Of a stretch of DNA of 38,181 nt, positions 14,862-23,402 are shown one piece after another; the first letter of the stretch is position 1, and each line of letters opens with the position of its first letter. Location: NCBI GenBank assembly GCA_017645645.1, contig JAGCOB010000002.1, positions 1-38,181 on the forward strand, given 5' to 3'. A program made the position numbers and the translations under genes. The DNA comes from Prevotella sp. (GTDB taxonomy: Bacteria; Bacteroidota; Bacteroidia; Bacteroidales; Bacteroidaceae). The notes under the pieces are model-generated. The model did not search any database, was not told the DNA's origin, and saw nothing but the letters and a program-made list of their open reading frames with translations.

Positions 14862-17525
14862 ATGAAGAATCATATCACGATATCATTAAAATGCTTTTTG
14901 CTTATTGTCTGTGGTCTTCTCCTTGCCGAAAGCACGGCTGCCAAGACATTTACACGTACCTGTTACTTCCGCTCTATGTATTATGATACGGAAGATGATG
15001 CCTATTATGCATATTGTGAAGACGGTTCGAGATGGAAGGTGTTGTTAGAGGACGGTGATATCAGTTATAGGGATGACAAAGGCATCTTCCTGAATTATGG
15101 AACAAGTCTGGAACTGGTCTCTGAGAAGGTCTTTCCTGCCAATGTGAAAATGACCGTCAATGCAGGAGCCGGTGACCAGGCGTATTCTACTATTACAATC
15201 TATAGCGATGGCCAGTCACAAGATATGACAGATATCAACAGGAACTTTGATGGCAGTGTGTATTCATTTACGATGAACGACTACACCTTTGATCTTAACA
15301 GAGATGAGGCAGGTACTGTTAGTTTCTCTATTTCAGGAAACAATTACTACAGCTGGATATCGGTACTTGTATATAGTATTACGCTCACTTATGAGAGTGA
15401 GTATGGTATTACGATTACAACGAATGACGGTATTGATATTGCCGTTACGGATGATAACAAGGATAATATTCTGAACGAAAATACACCTACTGTCCAATAT
15501 GACGGTGTCAATATGCTGACATTGAACAATGCTGATATTGCCAAGATTACCATAGGTGAGATGAATGAGGTGTCAGAGAGTAGGCTTAGACTCTTCCTGA
15601 AAGGTGAGAATATGATGCAGAACAATACCAAGGCTATTGTCAACGAGTCTGCGGAAATAAGTATGTTCTTCATGACGGATGCATCATCGCCAGGCTCACT
15701 GTTGTATACGTGTACCGCTGGTAATCTAAGTAGCGCATTGGATGCTTTCTCAGGATTCGATACCTTTTATTACGAATCAGGACTGTCGGTAAACATGTCT
15801 CAAGAGGATGGTTGTAATTTTGTGAGTGTATGTGTTGTGTTGACAGATATTGTAGACAAAGATCATGTGGAAGTCACCTTGAACGGTGCTTCCGGTGAGG
15901 GTATTGGTGAGGATATCCAAGACAAGACTACTGCACAATTGAAGGTTGGCTGTGAGGTAAACAATGTCCTGTATACACTTCCAGGTAATAATGACGGATA
16001 TATCGACGATGAAAGCATCATAGCTGCCGACGGTAAGGTTGTTGCCTTGAACTCCAGCATAGAAGCATGGGAAGTTCGTAATCTTATTAGTAAAATCAGA
16101 TGGGGTGACATTACTCCTGGTTCGGAAGAATATGCCAAGAGCTTCCCTGGCTTAACGTTCAAAATACCTGCCGGAACCGGTGTTATCAGGGTTGAGGCGA
16201 GAACCAATGATACTGGTGTACTGAATGTGATGATCGGTGAATACAATGCTAAAGCCTCAACTTTCAGTGATGCCAAGACGGAATTCAAAGTGTTCGAGAT
16301 TCCCTATGCGATTACATCATCCTGTTATGTGATGATCTTCAACTCCACGAAATCAGTGTCAGGTTCCCGTCGTGCGCCAGGACGAAAGGAAACGACGACG
16401 ACGGAGATCAGGGGCATCAAGGTTAATGCAAGTGCTGTGGATGAAACTCCGTCTACACCTGAGAATGGAAAGCAGTTGACGAAGGACATGGTGAATGCTG
16501 CACTCCAGGACGGTCATATCATCATTGACGATCCGGATATAAACAGCGTTAATTTTTCAGCTTTTGAAGACTTGCAGGACAAGGAGGTGACCTATATAGA
16601 CCTCTCTAAGACTAGTATTGTCACGACGTTGATGCGCACGAATTATCCTTGGCTGTATATTCCTGCCAATACGTTGATATGTCTTCCGCCAGGAAGCACC
16701 AGGACACTGAATTCGTCGAATGTGGTGATTGGCTCGGTTTGTGAGGAGATGGTGATGTCTGACAAGGACAAGTCGTTTGAGACACCTGTGTCTTTCATAG
16801 CGAAGGTGTTGAAGATGGATCGTGACTTCTCTGCCTATACAGAAAACGGCTGTACGGTATACCTGCCATTCGACCTCAAAGAGGATGCTGCCGGAAAGGT
16901 GGGCTCGTTCTATCAGTTCAAGAACGTCCGTGACGACCAGGTGGAGACATTTGCCGTGACTTCGACAGAGGCTAACAAACCGTATGTCCTAAAGGGAGCA
17001 ACAGGTAAGCTGCAATTTGAATTGGTAAAGGTGAAGCCAGTAGCGTCTCCTTCTTCTTCCGCTGCTTCCCGTCGTGCTGCAGGAGGTTCCGCTTTGGTTG
17101 GTACGTATAAAAAGGTAGGCCTGAACTCTACCAGCGATGAGCAATACTATGTCTATGCGACAAGTGGCGATGATGCCGGCAAGTTCGTACATGTCACGGA
17201 GACAACGACCTTAACACCTTATCAGGCATACCTCAAGGTGGAGGGCGCCTCTTATGTGGATAAGATGCCCGTTATCATTGCTCCTGCTTATATCCTTGGC
17301 GATGCCAATGATGATGAACAAGTGAATGTGACAGACATCGTGGCAACGGTGAACTATATCATGAACAAGCCGTCAGACGACTTCAACAAGTACGCTGCGG
17401 ATGTGAACGGTGACGGCGAGGTGAACGTGACGGACATCGTGGGTATGGTGAACATCATCATGAAAAGTGGTACGCAGAGTGTGCGTGAAGCCATAAGTGT
17501 TCTGAGGAGGAACGGCTTCATTTGA
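14862..17525 (+). CDS. secreted protein with C-terminal dockerin-like module (paralogue 2)
   Basis: An 887-residue paralogue of the preceding protein, with a signal peptide ending near AESTAAK and the same N-terminal domain (SRWKV, FDLNRDEAGT). It has an extra segment at about residues 181-333 that paralogue 1 lacks, the shared RRAPGRKETTTTEIRGIKV segment, the Prevotella-type C-terminal region (VYLPFDLKEDAAGKVGSF) and two dockerin-like loops (DANDDEQVNVTD and DVNGDGEVNVTD). A 15-residue tail SVREAISVLRRNGFI after the dockerin is absent from paralogue 1. Over the last 150 bp the two genes differ at only a few positions. They are probably co-transcribed and both exported; function is not known. 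Confidence 0.8.
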   Translation: MKNHITISLKCFLLIVCGLLLAESTAAKTFTRTCYFRSMYYDTEDDAYYAYCEDGSRWKVLLEDGDISYRDDKGIFLNYGTSLELVSEKVFPANVKMTVNAGAGDQAYSTITIYSDGQSQDMTDINRNFDGSVYSFTMNDYTFDLNRDEAGTVSFSISGNNYYSWISVLVYSITLTYESEYGITITTNDGIDIAVTDDNKDNILNENTPTVQYDGVNMLTLNNADIAKITIGEMNEVSESRLRLFLKGENMMQNNTKAIVNESAEISMFFMTDASSPGSLLYTCTAGNLSSALDAFSGFDTFYYESGLSVNMSQEDGCNFVSVCVVLTDIVDKDHVEVTLNGASGEGIGEDIQDKTTAQLKVGCEVNNVLYTLPGNNDGYIDDESIIAADGKVVALNSSIEAWEVRNLISKIRWGDITPGSEEYAKSFPGLTFKIPAGTGVIRVEARTNDTGVLNVMIGEYNAKASTFSDAKTEFKVFEIPYAITSSCYVMIFNSTKSVSGSRRAPGRKETTTTEIRGIKVNASAVDETPSTPENGKQLTKDMVNAALQDGHIIIDDPDINSVNFSAFEDLQDKEVTYIDLSKTSIVTTLMRTNYPWLYIPANTLICLPPGSTRTLNSSNVVIGSVCEEMVMSDKDKSFETPVSFIAKVLKMDRDFSAYTENGCTVYLPFDLKEDAAGKVGSFYQFKNVRDDQVETFAVTSTEANKPYVLKGATGKLQFELVKVKPVASPSSSAASRRAAGGSALVGTYKKVGLNSTSDEQYYVYATSGDDAGKFVHVTETTTLTPYQAYLKVEGASYVDKMPVIIAPAYILGDANDDEQVNVTDIVATVNYIMNKPSDDFNKYAADVNGDGEVNVTDIVGMVNIIMKSGTQSVREAISVLRRNGFI

Positions 17526-17562
17526 AAATGTAAAGAAAACTTGTCGGATTTTATGTTCGGAT

Positions 17563-17596
17563 TTTTGGAGCTTCTAGAAAAAATGAAGCTCCAAAA
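17563..17596 (+). terminator. intrinsic terminator after the dockerin-module operon
   Basis: A perfect 12-bp stem, TTTTGGAGCTTC (17563-17574) with GAAGCTCCAAAA (17585-17596), has a 10-nt loop. It lies 38 bp after the stop of paralogue 2. The following T-run is weak (TCGTTT), which lowers confidence slightly. Confidence 0.65.
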
Positions 17597-17861
17597 TCGT
17601 TTAAAACGAGGTAAAAATGAGTTAGGTGGTACCTAACGGATAGTTTGAAGGCACCTTTCTACCCGTTTGGTACGTCCAAACTACCTGAAAGGTGGCACCT
17701 TTCTAATCGAGAAATAGGGGTAATAACGGCACTTTTTGGTCGTTTTTACCCTCTTTTTGATGGGTTATATGACCCTCGAAAAAGATAAACTATTGACTGA
17801 CATTGTTTTATCAAAGCGGCTCTATTTTCGCTCATTTGCAGCCAGCGGCAAACAAAATTGA

Positions 17862-17888
17862 AAAGTGCCCCTAAATTTGAGGCACTTT
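17862..17888 (-). terminator. intrinsic terminator of the ftsK-rlmH operon
   Basis: The inverted repeat AAAGTGCC/GGCACTTT has an 11-nt loop. Read on the minus strand it is followed by TTCAATTTTG, and it lies 46 bp after the rlmH stop. A T-run on the other side (TTTGTC) is shorter, so partial bidirectional action is possible. Confidence 0.7.
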
Positions 17889-17933
17889 GTCAAAATAAAT
17901 ACTCAATGATACGTATCAGTTCTTCATGCCGAT

Positions 17934-18404
17934 TTACTCATGATGATACGGCTCGCCTTTGATGATGGTACAGGCACGGTAGACCTGTTCGGTGAAGGTG
18001 AGGCGTATCATCTGATGGGAGAAGGTCATCTTGGAGAGTGACACTTGTTCGTTGGCTCTTGCATAGACAGCAGGGGAGAAGCCATAGGGACCGCCGATGA
18101 CGAAGACGAGACGGCGGGCAGTGTTGCGTTTCTGTTCCAGCCAACGGGCGAACTCCACGCTACGGTATTCCTTGCCGTGCTCATCCAGCAGGACGACAGT
18201 GTCAGAGGGTTGCAGTTGTTTGAGGATCAGTTCTCCCTCGGTCTGTTTCTGTTGTTCCTCGGAGAGATTCCTGGCATTTTTGAGTTCCGGGATAGTCACC
18301 ACCTCGAAGGGCATGTAGTGATTGATGCGATCCACATAGTCACTGATGCCTGCCATGAAGTGTTTATTGACGGTTTTACCGACTTGTAGTAATATTGTTT
18401 TCAT
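17934..18404 (-). CDS. rlmH: 23S rRNA (pseudouridine(1915)-N3)-methyltransferase
   Basis: A 156-residue SPOUT-family enzyme that methylates pseudouridine 1915 in helix 69 of 23S rRNA. The C-terminal SAM-binding trefoil knot is evident: FVIGGPYGFSPAVYARAN followed by LSKMTFSHQMIRLTFTEQVYRA and the terminal YHHE. Length equals E. coli RlmH (155). The start is ATG 18404 (MKTILLQVGKT); a TTG three codons upstream is possible but not needed. It overlaps the end of the DUF4491 gene by 29 bp, which implies translational coupling, and is the last gene of the ftsK operon. Confidence 0.94.
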   Translation of the reverse strand: MKTILLQVGKTVNKHFMAGISDYVDRINHYMPFEVVTIPELKNARNLSEEQQKQTEGELILKQLQPSDTVVLLDEHGKEYRSVEFARWLEQKRNTARRLVFVIGGPYGFSPAVYARANEQVSLSKMTFSHQMIRLTFTEQVYRACTIIKGEPYHHE

Positions 18405-18693
18405 ACTCCTCAAGTCGTTTGGGATTCTTGGGAAACCAGCCTTTCAACACTCTCTTGCGCTGGGCGAAGAGTTCTCCGATACCCCATAGGGCAGAGGCGC
18501 CGAAGACTCCGATAATCGCAGAGATGATCGTGTTCTCAATAAACAAGGCAGCTACTATGCTGGCAATGCCGACCAGAAGGAAGACCCACCACAGGCGGGT
18601 ACCTGTATAATACTCAGCCTTAATGACTATCGGATGGAAGATACCGATAATCAGAAATGTGCTGACGGCGATGATAATTCCTGTGAAATACAT
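18376..18693 (-). CDS. DUF4491 family small membrane protein
   Basis: A 105-residue protein with three hydrophobic helices (about 2-20, 33-52 and 55-75) and a basic C-terminus (KRVLKGWFPKNPKRLEEY). The segments FHPIVIKAEYY and KGWFPKNPKR are what I recognise as DUF4491, a Bacteroidota family without known function. ATG 18693 (MYFTGII) is chosen because it begins directly with the first helix and lies 16 bp after the previous stop; an upstream start would overlap the DUF5687 gene. Its 3' end overlaps rlmH. Confidence 0.8.
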   Translation of the reverse strand: MYFTGIIIAVSTFLIIGIFHPIVIKAEYYTGTRLWWVFLLVGIASIVAALFIENTIISAIIGVFGASALWGIGELFAQRKRVLKGWFPKNPKRLEEYENNITTSR

Positions 18694-18709
18694 ATATCTA
18701 TATGCTAAA

Positions 18710-20203
18710 CTACCTCGTATTGTGGAATCCTTCCAGGTTCTCATAGCGGTGACGCATCATACGCTGGTAGATGTTACGCATCCAATAAGGCTCAGCCAGT
18801 GTGAAGGCAAGTCCGATAACGATCATGACCACATAGGCAACAGTATCGCTGAAGAGTGCCTGAAGAATCAGTACAAGGACGACGGGTACGAAGAATATAA
18901 TGAGTTCGATGATCAGTTGGAGCTTGTTCTCAAACTGGTTCTTTCCTGTTATCTTGTCGTTTAAGGGCAGTGTCTGCTTGTTCCAGATTGCCAGTTGGAA
19001 CAACAGGCAGTATTCCGGTCCTGTGGTAATCAGCAGGTAGGCGAGTATCATCAGCAAGGAGAACTTGCCAGAGATGATCGGGGGCAGCAACAACAGGAAG
19101 GGTAACAGTACAATGGCGCAGTAGAAGTAATACTTAGCGCGTAACAGCGTGAGGATATTCTCCTTATGTACCATCAGCAGGTCGATGTAGTTGCCTTCCG
19201 GTCCCATCACCTTGACGAGGTTGACAGCCCCGAAGAACACGAAGCAATAGAGGCACCACATATTACGGGCGAAGCCTCCTGTGTAGGTATCGGTATAGGC
19301 TATCAGCAGCGAGAGCATCGTGATAACGACGACTCCCTGGATGAAACGGGTACGGATGGCCTTGTTGCGCATGGTACTCTTGATTTCCAGTTTGAGGTAT
19401 TCGCCAATCTGTCCGAAGCGGTTGAGTGCCGAGAATTCCGACACGTGTTTCAGCTTTGTCTTCTCCTGCTTCGATATCTCATCATAGATAAACCGCATCT
19501 GGAGTTTCCGGTTGATGAGGAACAAGACGATGAAAAGGACGGCAAAGAGTACGAAGGCATACCAGGAGAACGCATATTCTCCGATGAAATCGAATATCTG
19601 GTCGAAGAGTTTCTCTGACGACTTATCGGACAGCAGGAAGAAAGGAGCTATTAAAGAACCGTAGAGGGCGATGGGTAATGCCCACCAGAACATACTCCTG
19701 TTGATTAATGTGCGTACCAGCAGATACCACTGGCTGTTAACCAGTATCATCAGATACAAGAGTAACAGCAAGCCCAGTCCTTGAAGAAGTGTCATACTGC
19801 CGCAGACACAGATAAAGGTATAGGGAAGGAACAGCGACATCCAGATGAAATTACTCGAATCAAACAATTGTGATACCAGGAAGCAGTCTACTGCCGTATA
19901 TTTACTGAAAGGCATCAACAGGTATGGTTTGATCAGCATGACAGGTGTCTGCTGGGACATGAAACGCATGAAGAAATCCATTATCAGGATGAATGGGAGG
20001 ATGAAGGATATCATCTGGTATTCATCCTCCTTGACGGCAATCCAGCCGAGGAAGGTACCAATGCCCAGGAAATAAAGGAGAAAGAAGGCAAGACCCAGAT
20101 AGGCAAAGAATTTGCCGTACTGGTTGGCCTCAAACATGACATTACGCTTTTCGCTTAGTTTCTTGTTTTTGCGTAATAAGAAAAACAGTTGTATCCTATT
20201 CAT
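18710..20203 (-). CDS. DUF5687 family multi-pass membrane protein (ABC-2 exporter permease-like)
   Basis: A 497-residue membrane protein with about 12 hydrophobic segments and an N-terminus MNRIQLFFLLRKNKK that resembles DUF5687 proteins, which look like permease subunits of ABC-2 exporters. Members are usually encoded beside an ABC ATPase; none is adjacent here. A large polar loop (about 235-275) separates two halves of membrane helices. It starts with ATG 20203, right after a 14-bp tandem repeat and 31 bp downstream of the lolA stop. The family call is from memory of sequence style and is moderate; the membrane topology is clear. Confidence 0.68.
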   Translation of the reverse strand: MNRIQLFFLLRKNKKLSEKRNVMFEANQYGKFFAYLGLAFFLLYFLGIGTFLGWIAVKEDEYQMISFILPFILIMDFFMRFMSQQTPVMLIKPYLLMPFSKYTAVDCFLVSQLFDSSNFIWMSLFLPYTFICVCGSMTLLQGLGLLLLLYLMILVNSQWYLLVRTLINRSMFWWALPIALYGSLIAPFFLLSDKSSEKLFDQIFDFIGEYAFSWYAFVLFAVLFIVLFLINRKLQMRFIYDEISKQEKTKLKHVSEFSALNRFGQIGEYLKLEIKSTMRNKAIRTRFIQGVVVITMLSLLIAYTDTYTGGFARNMWCLYCFVFFGAVNLVKVMGPEGNYIDLLMVHKENILTLLRAKYYFYCAIVLLPFLLLLPPIISGKFSLLMILAYLLITTGPEYCLLFQLAIWNKQTLPLNDKITGKNQFENKLQLIIELIIFFVPVVLVLILQALFSDTVAYVVMIVIGLAFTLAEPYWMRNIYQRMMRHRYENLEGFHNTR

Positions 20204-20231
20204 GAACTATCAACTATGAACTATCAACTAT
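20204..20231. repeat. two tandem copies of a 14-bp repeat
   Basis: GAACTATCAACTAT occurs twice in direct succession (20204-20217 and 20218-20231), followed by a partial copy ending CACTATCT. It fills nearly the whole gap between lolA and the ATG of the DUF5687 gene. Confidence 0.9.
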
Positions 20232-20234
20232 ACA

Positions 20235-20837
20235 CTATCTCAGGTCTATGATCTCAGCATTCGGATATGCCTTTGGGTTAAAGCGGAAGATACTGTCCGA
20301 CAGGTTCGCTTTTTTGAAGTCAGTCACTTGGATGAATGTCCATTGCTTGCCTTGTAGCATCTTGATCTGGGAAGGCACATACGACTGCCTATTAATAGTA
20401 ATCACCATCTCCTGAACACCGCTGTTCTTGTTTGTGGCTTTCAAGGTCACCACATAACTCTGGGCATTGGTCGTCATCGTGGCGGTATATCCCTTCTTAT
20501 ACATATAGATAAAATGGTAGGGGTTGATAGCCTGCAGGTCGGCTGGGGTGGGGGTACAGATATTCACCTCGTCGTTCTGTTTGACGTAGGTCCACTGGGT
20601 CTTGCCGTCAAACCAGACCACACCTGCGGAGGTGTTGGCATAGAACTTCCGAACTTTGACGGAGATGGTACCCGACGAGTTACCATACTGTTTGCTGCTG
20701 ATGGTAAAGGAAGCCGTGACACCGCTCTTGGCAGAGACGACAGCCGCCGTCTTGTCGAGAACTTTCGATGCCGTCTGTCCGTAGGATGCCGTCACCAAGA
20801 AGAGCATCCCCCAAAACATATATCTTATCTTCTCCAT
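20235..20837 (-). CDS. lolA: LolA-like outer-membrane lipoprotein carrier protein
   Basis: A 200-residue periplasmic protein. A signal peptide (MFWGMLFLVTASYGQ) is followed by a LolA-type beta-sheet fold: ASFTISSKQY and GTISVKVRKFYANTSAGVVWFDGKTQWTYV correspond to the strands that line the lipid-binding cavity. In Bacteroidota LolA-like proteins often sit next to ftsK, as here: its ATG at 20837 overlaps the ftsK stop by 13 bp. It is expected to carry lipoproteins across the periplasm. Sequence similarity in this family is low, so the assignment relies on fold-like pattern, length and context. Confidence 0.82.
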   Translation of the reverse strand: MEKIRYMFWGMLFLVTASYGQTASKVLDKTAAVVSAKSGVTASFTISSKQYGNSSGTISVKVRKFYANTSAGVVWFDGKTQWTYVKQNDEVNICTPTPADLQAINPYHFIYMYKKGYTATMTTNAQSYVVTLKATNKNSGVQEMVITINRQSYVPSQIKMLQGKQWTFIQVTDFKKANLSDSIFRFNPKAYPNAEIIDLR

Positions 20838-23284
20838 TGTGCTAACAGATTTTCCAAACTATTCTCATCCTGAATCAATACCTCACGAGGCTTGGAGCCA
20901 TGAGCGGGTCCTACCACGCCAGCCTTCTCCAATTGGTCCATCAGACGACCAGCACGGTTGTAGCCGATGGCGAACTTACGCTGTATCAGACTGGTGGAGC
21001 CGCTTTGGTTGATGACAATCAGGCGGGCGGCATCCTCAAACATCGGATCAAGATGCTGCATATCCACATCGGCAGCCTCACCCATATCGTCGTCCGGCAT
21101 ATCCGGTTCTGGCAGTTCGAAGGCTGTGGGATAGCCGTGCTGCTGGGCAATATACTGATTGATGCGCTCCACCTCAGGTGTATCCACAAAGGCACACTGT
21201 ACACGGACAGGTTCTCCACCGTTCAGGTAGAGCAGGTCACCGCGTCCTATCAACTGCTGGGCTCCCGGACGGTCGAGGATGGTACGTGAGTCGATCATGG
21301 CACCTACACGGAAGGCAATACGACTTGGGAAGTTTGCCTTGATGGTACCTGTGATGATATTCGTGGTAGGACGCTGCGTGGCAATAATCATGTGGATGCC
21401 GACGGCACGTGCCAACTGGGCGATACGGGCGATAGGCAGTTCCACTTCCTTACCTGCCGTCATAATCAGGTCGCCGAACTCATCGATGACCACCACGATA
21501 TAAGGCATGAAATGATGACCGTTGTTAGGATTCAACTGACGGTCGATGAACTTCTTGTTGTATTCCTTGATGTTACGGGCCTGTGCCATCTTCAACAGGT
21601 CGTAACGGGTATCCATCTCCTTACACAACGAGTTGAGGGTGCGTACCACCTTCGTGACATCGGTGATGATGGGGTCTGCCTCTTCATCGGGCACCTTGGC
21701 AAGGAAGTGATTCTCAATGGAAGAGTAGACACTGAACTCCACCTTCTTTGGGTCTACCAGTACAATCTTCAGCTCAGCAGGGTGTTTCTTATATAATAAA
21801 GAGGTGATGATGGCGTTCAAACCGACAGACTTACCCTGACCGGTAGCACCAGCGACAAGGAGGTGGGGTGCTTTGGCAAGGTCGAACATAAACACCTCGT
21901 TCGTAATCGTCTTACCCAAAGCACAAGGCAGTTCCATTGTTGACTCCTGGAATTTCTTCGAGTTCAGGATGGATTCCATGGAGACAATACTGGGCTTGGC
22001 ATTCGGTACCTCGATACCAATCGTACCCTTTCCTGGAATCGGGGCGATGATACGGATACCCAGTGCTGAGAGGCTCAGGGCTATATCATCCTCCAAATTA
22101 CGGATACGGGAGATACGCACACCAGGAGCGGGGGTAATCTCATAGAGGGTAATCGTAGGACCTACCGTCGCCTTGATGCTGCTGATCTCCACACCGAAAT
22201 TACGCAGCACATCCACGATACGGTTCTTATTGGCGGTCTGTTCCGCCATATCGATATACGGTTTGCCGTCATCGTCGTATTTCTTCAGCAGGTCGAGGGT
22301 AGGATAGTGGTAGTTCTCCAAGTCGCGCTTTGGATCATAGGGCGTAGAGATATCACCATAGTCTCCCACCAGATTCTTGCCGACAGCACTCTCTTCTATT
22401 TCACCGGACTCCACCGTCATCTTAACTTCAGAGTCATCCTCGTCAACAGGCATAATGTCGTCAGCCATCACGGTCTCCGCCTTTTCGATGATGGTAGGTT
22501 GTTTTTTTACTATTTCTTCCTTTTCTTTCTCGTCGTCAAACTCTACGACTTGTTCCTGTGGGTCGTCAAAGACCTCAGGATCCTCTACAGTCTCTATTTC
22601 CTCCTTGGAGTCCTCAGAATCGCCTTTACCGATATGTATCTCCATTGGTATCTTCTTCAGGTAACGCAAAGGATTGAATAGTTTCCGGATGATGAAAACG
22701 GTTTCCGCACTGAGATAAACAAGGAAGGCGATGGCTGTAACAGCAAGCAGGAATGTTAATCCTGGTGCTCCTAATAGTCCTTGTATCATGTCACAGATAG
22801 CCTGTCCGTGGTCACCTCCGGGATTGAAATGGGATTCTGAGAAAAGCGGACTCAGGAATTTGGCCAAAGTGACAGATGCCCATATCATGACGAGGGCAAG
22901 AGCCATGAACCACTTAATCAGGTTGACCTTATAAGCCCTCATCAGGTTGACTGAGAGTAATAAAATAAAAACAGGAATCAGGAATGCGGGAAATCCGAAA
23001 CAACGCTTGATAAAGAACCACGCGCTATAGGCTCCCAACGAGCCACAGGCATTCTGGAACTCACCGTTCTGATTCATGATTTCTCCATCGCGTGGTGTTT
23101 CTATCATACTCTGGTCAGCGGCTCCTGTCGTGAAATAGGAGATAAATGCCCAGATGAGATAACCTGCTACAAACAAGAGCAAAAAACCGAGGAAGAAGTT
23201 CAGTCGCTCATTGTGGAATATCTTGTCAAAACCTATTGCCTCCTTGAAGGATGAGGCAGTGTCTATTTTCTTTTTCCTTGCCAT
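20825..23284 (-). CDS. ftsK: DNA translocase FtsK/SpoIIIE
   Basis: An 819-residue septal DNA pump for chromosome segregation. ATG 23284 (MARKKKIDTASS) is chosen; a longer frame upstream crosses the promoter region. Four membrane helices lie within residues 28-202, an acidic linker at about 220-308, then the motor with Walker A GATGQGKS (479-486) and Walker B VVVIDEFGDL (595-604). The C-terminal winged-helix gamma domain (about 755-819, with DAARLIVINQSGSTSLIQRK) recognises polar DNA sequences. The N-terminus is shorter than in E. coli FtsK but normal for the phylum. It heads the operon ftsK-lolA-DUF5687-DUF4491-rlmH. Confidence 0.96.
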   Translation of the reverse strand: MARKKKIDTASSFKEAIGFDKIFHNERLNFFLGFLLLFVAGYLIWAFISYFTTGAADQSMIETPRDGEIMNQNGEFQNACGSLGAYSAWFFIKRCFGFPAFLIPVFILLLSVNLMRAYKVNLIKWFMALALVMIWASVTLAKFLSPLFSESHFNPGGDHGQAICDMIQGLLGAPGLTFLLAVTAIAFLVYLSAETVFIIRKLFNPLRYLKKIPMEIHIGKGDSEDSKEEIETVEDPEVFDDPQEQVVEFDDEKEKEEIVKKQPTIIEKAETVMADDIMPVDEDDSEVKMTVESGEIEESAVGKNLVGDYGDISTPYDPKRDLENYHYPTLDLLKKYDDDGKPYIDMAEQTANKNRIVDVLRNFGVEISSIKATVGPTITLYEITPAPGVRISRIRNLEDDIALSLSALGIRIIAPIPGKGTIGIEVPNAKPSIVSMESILNSKKFQESTMELPCALGKTITNEVFMFDLAKAPHLLVAGATGQGKSVGLNAIITSLLYKKHPAELKIVLVDPKKVEFSVYSSIENHFLAKVPDEEADPIITDVTKVVRTLNSLCKEMDTRYDLLKMAQARNIKEYNKKFIDRQLNPNNGHHFMPYIVVVIDEFGDLIMTAGKEVELPIARIAQLARAVGIHMIIATQRPTTNIITGTIKANFPSRIAFRVGAMIDSRTILDRPGAQQLIGRGDLLYLNGGEPVRVQCAFVDTPEVERINQYIAQQHGYPTAFELPEPDMPDDDMGEAADVDMQHLDPMFEDAARLIVINQSGSTSLIQRKFAIGYNRAGRLMDQLEKAGVVGPAHGSKPREVLIQDENSLENLLAQWRR

Positions 23285-23302
23285 AATTTTATAAATAATG
23301 TG

Positions 23303-23310
23303 CAAAAGTA
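23303..23310 (-). promoter_or_regulatory. -7 box of the ftsK operon promoter
   Basis: Plus-strand CAAAAGTA reads TACTTTTG on the minus strand, 18 bp before the ftsK ATG. No clear -33 TTTG was found at the usual spacing. Confidence 0.5.
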
Positions 23311-23349
23311 ATTGAAAAATATTAGAAATCGCCATAAAATCGTCTTTTT

Positions 23350-23381
23350 TTTGTATTTTTACATAGTTTATCGTATCTTTG
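23350..23381 (+). promoter_or_regulatory. Bacteroidota-type promoter for the exonuclease-rlmI-tilS operon
   Basis: TTTG at 23350-23353 and TATCTTTG at 23374-23381 are 20 bp apart. The start codon is 21 bp downstream. It is divergent from the ftsK -7 box about 65 bp away. Confidence 0.75.
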
Positions 23382-23402
23382 CAACTTGAAAACAAAAGTT
23401 AG

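Larger units (their letters stand above)
17526..17933. other. gene-free, hairpin-rich intergenic region
   Basis: No credible ORF lies in this 408-bp gap between the convergent dockerin-module gene and rlmH. It contains at least six inverted repeats: 17563-17596 (terminator), GTTAGGT/ACCTAAC at 17621-17637, TAGTTTG/CAAACTA at 17641-17683, GAAAGGTG/CACCTTTC at 17687-17703, a GGGTAATAACG/CGTTTTTACCC pair at 17718-17751, and AAAGTGCC/GGCACTTT at 17862-17888. The 12-mer GGCACCTTTCTA occurs twice (17650 and 17694). No TAnnTTTG promoter was found that would clearly define an RNA gene. Confidence 0.7.

Noticed and set aside
23285-23395. Upstream in-frame start for ftsK
   Set aside because: The extension runs through the divergent promoter region and has no resemblance to FtsK; MARKKK at 23284 is a natural start.
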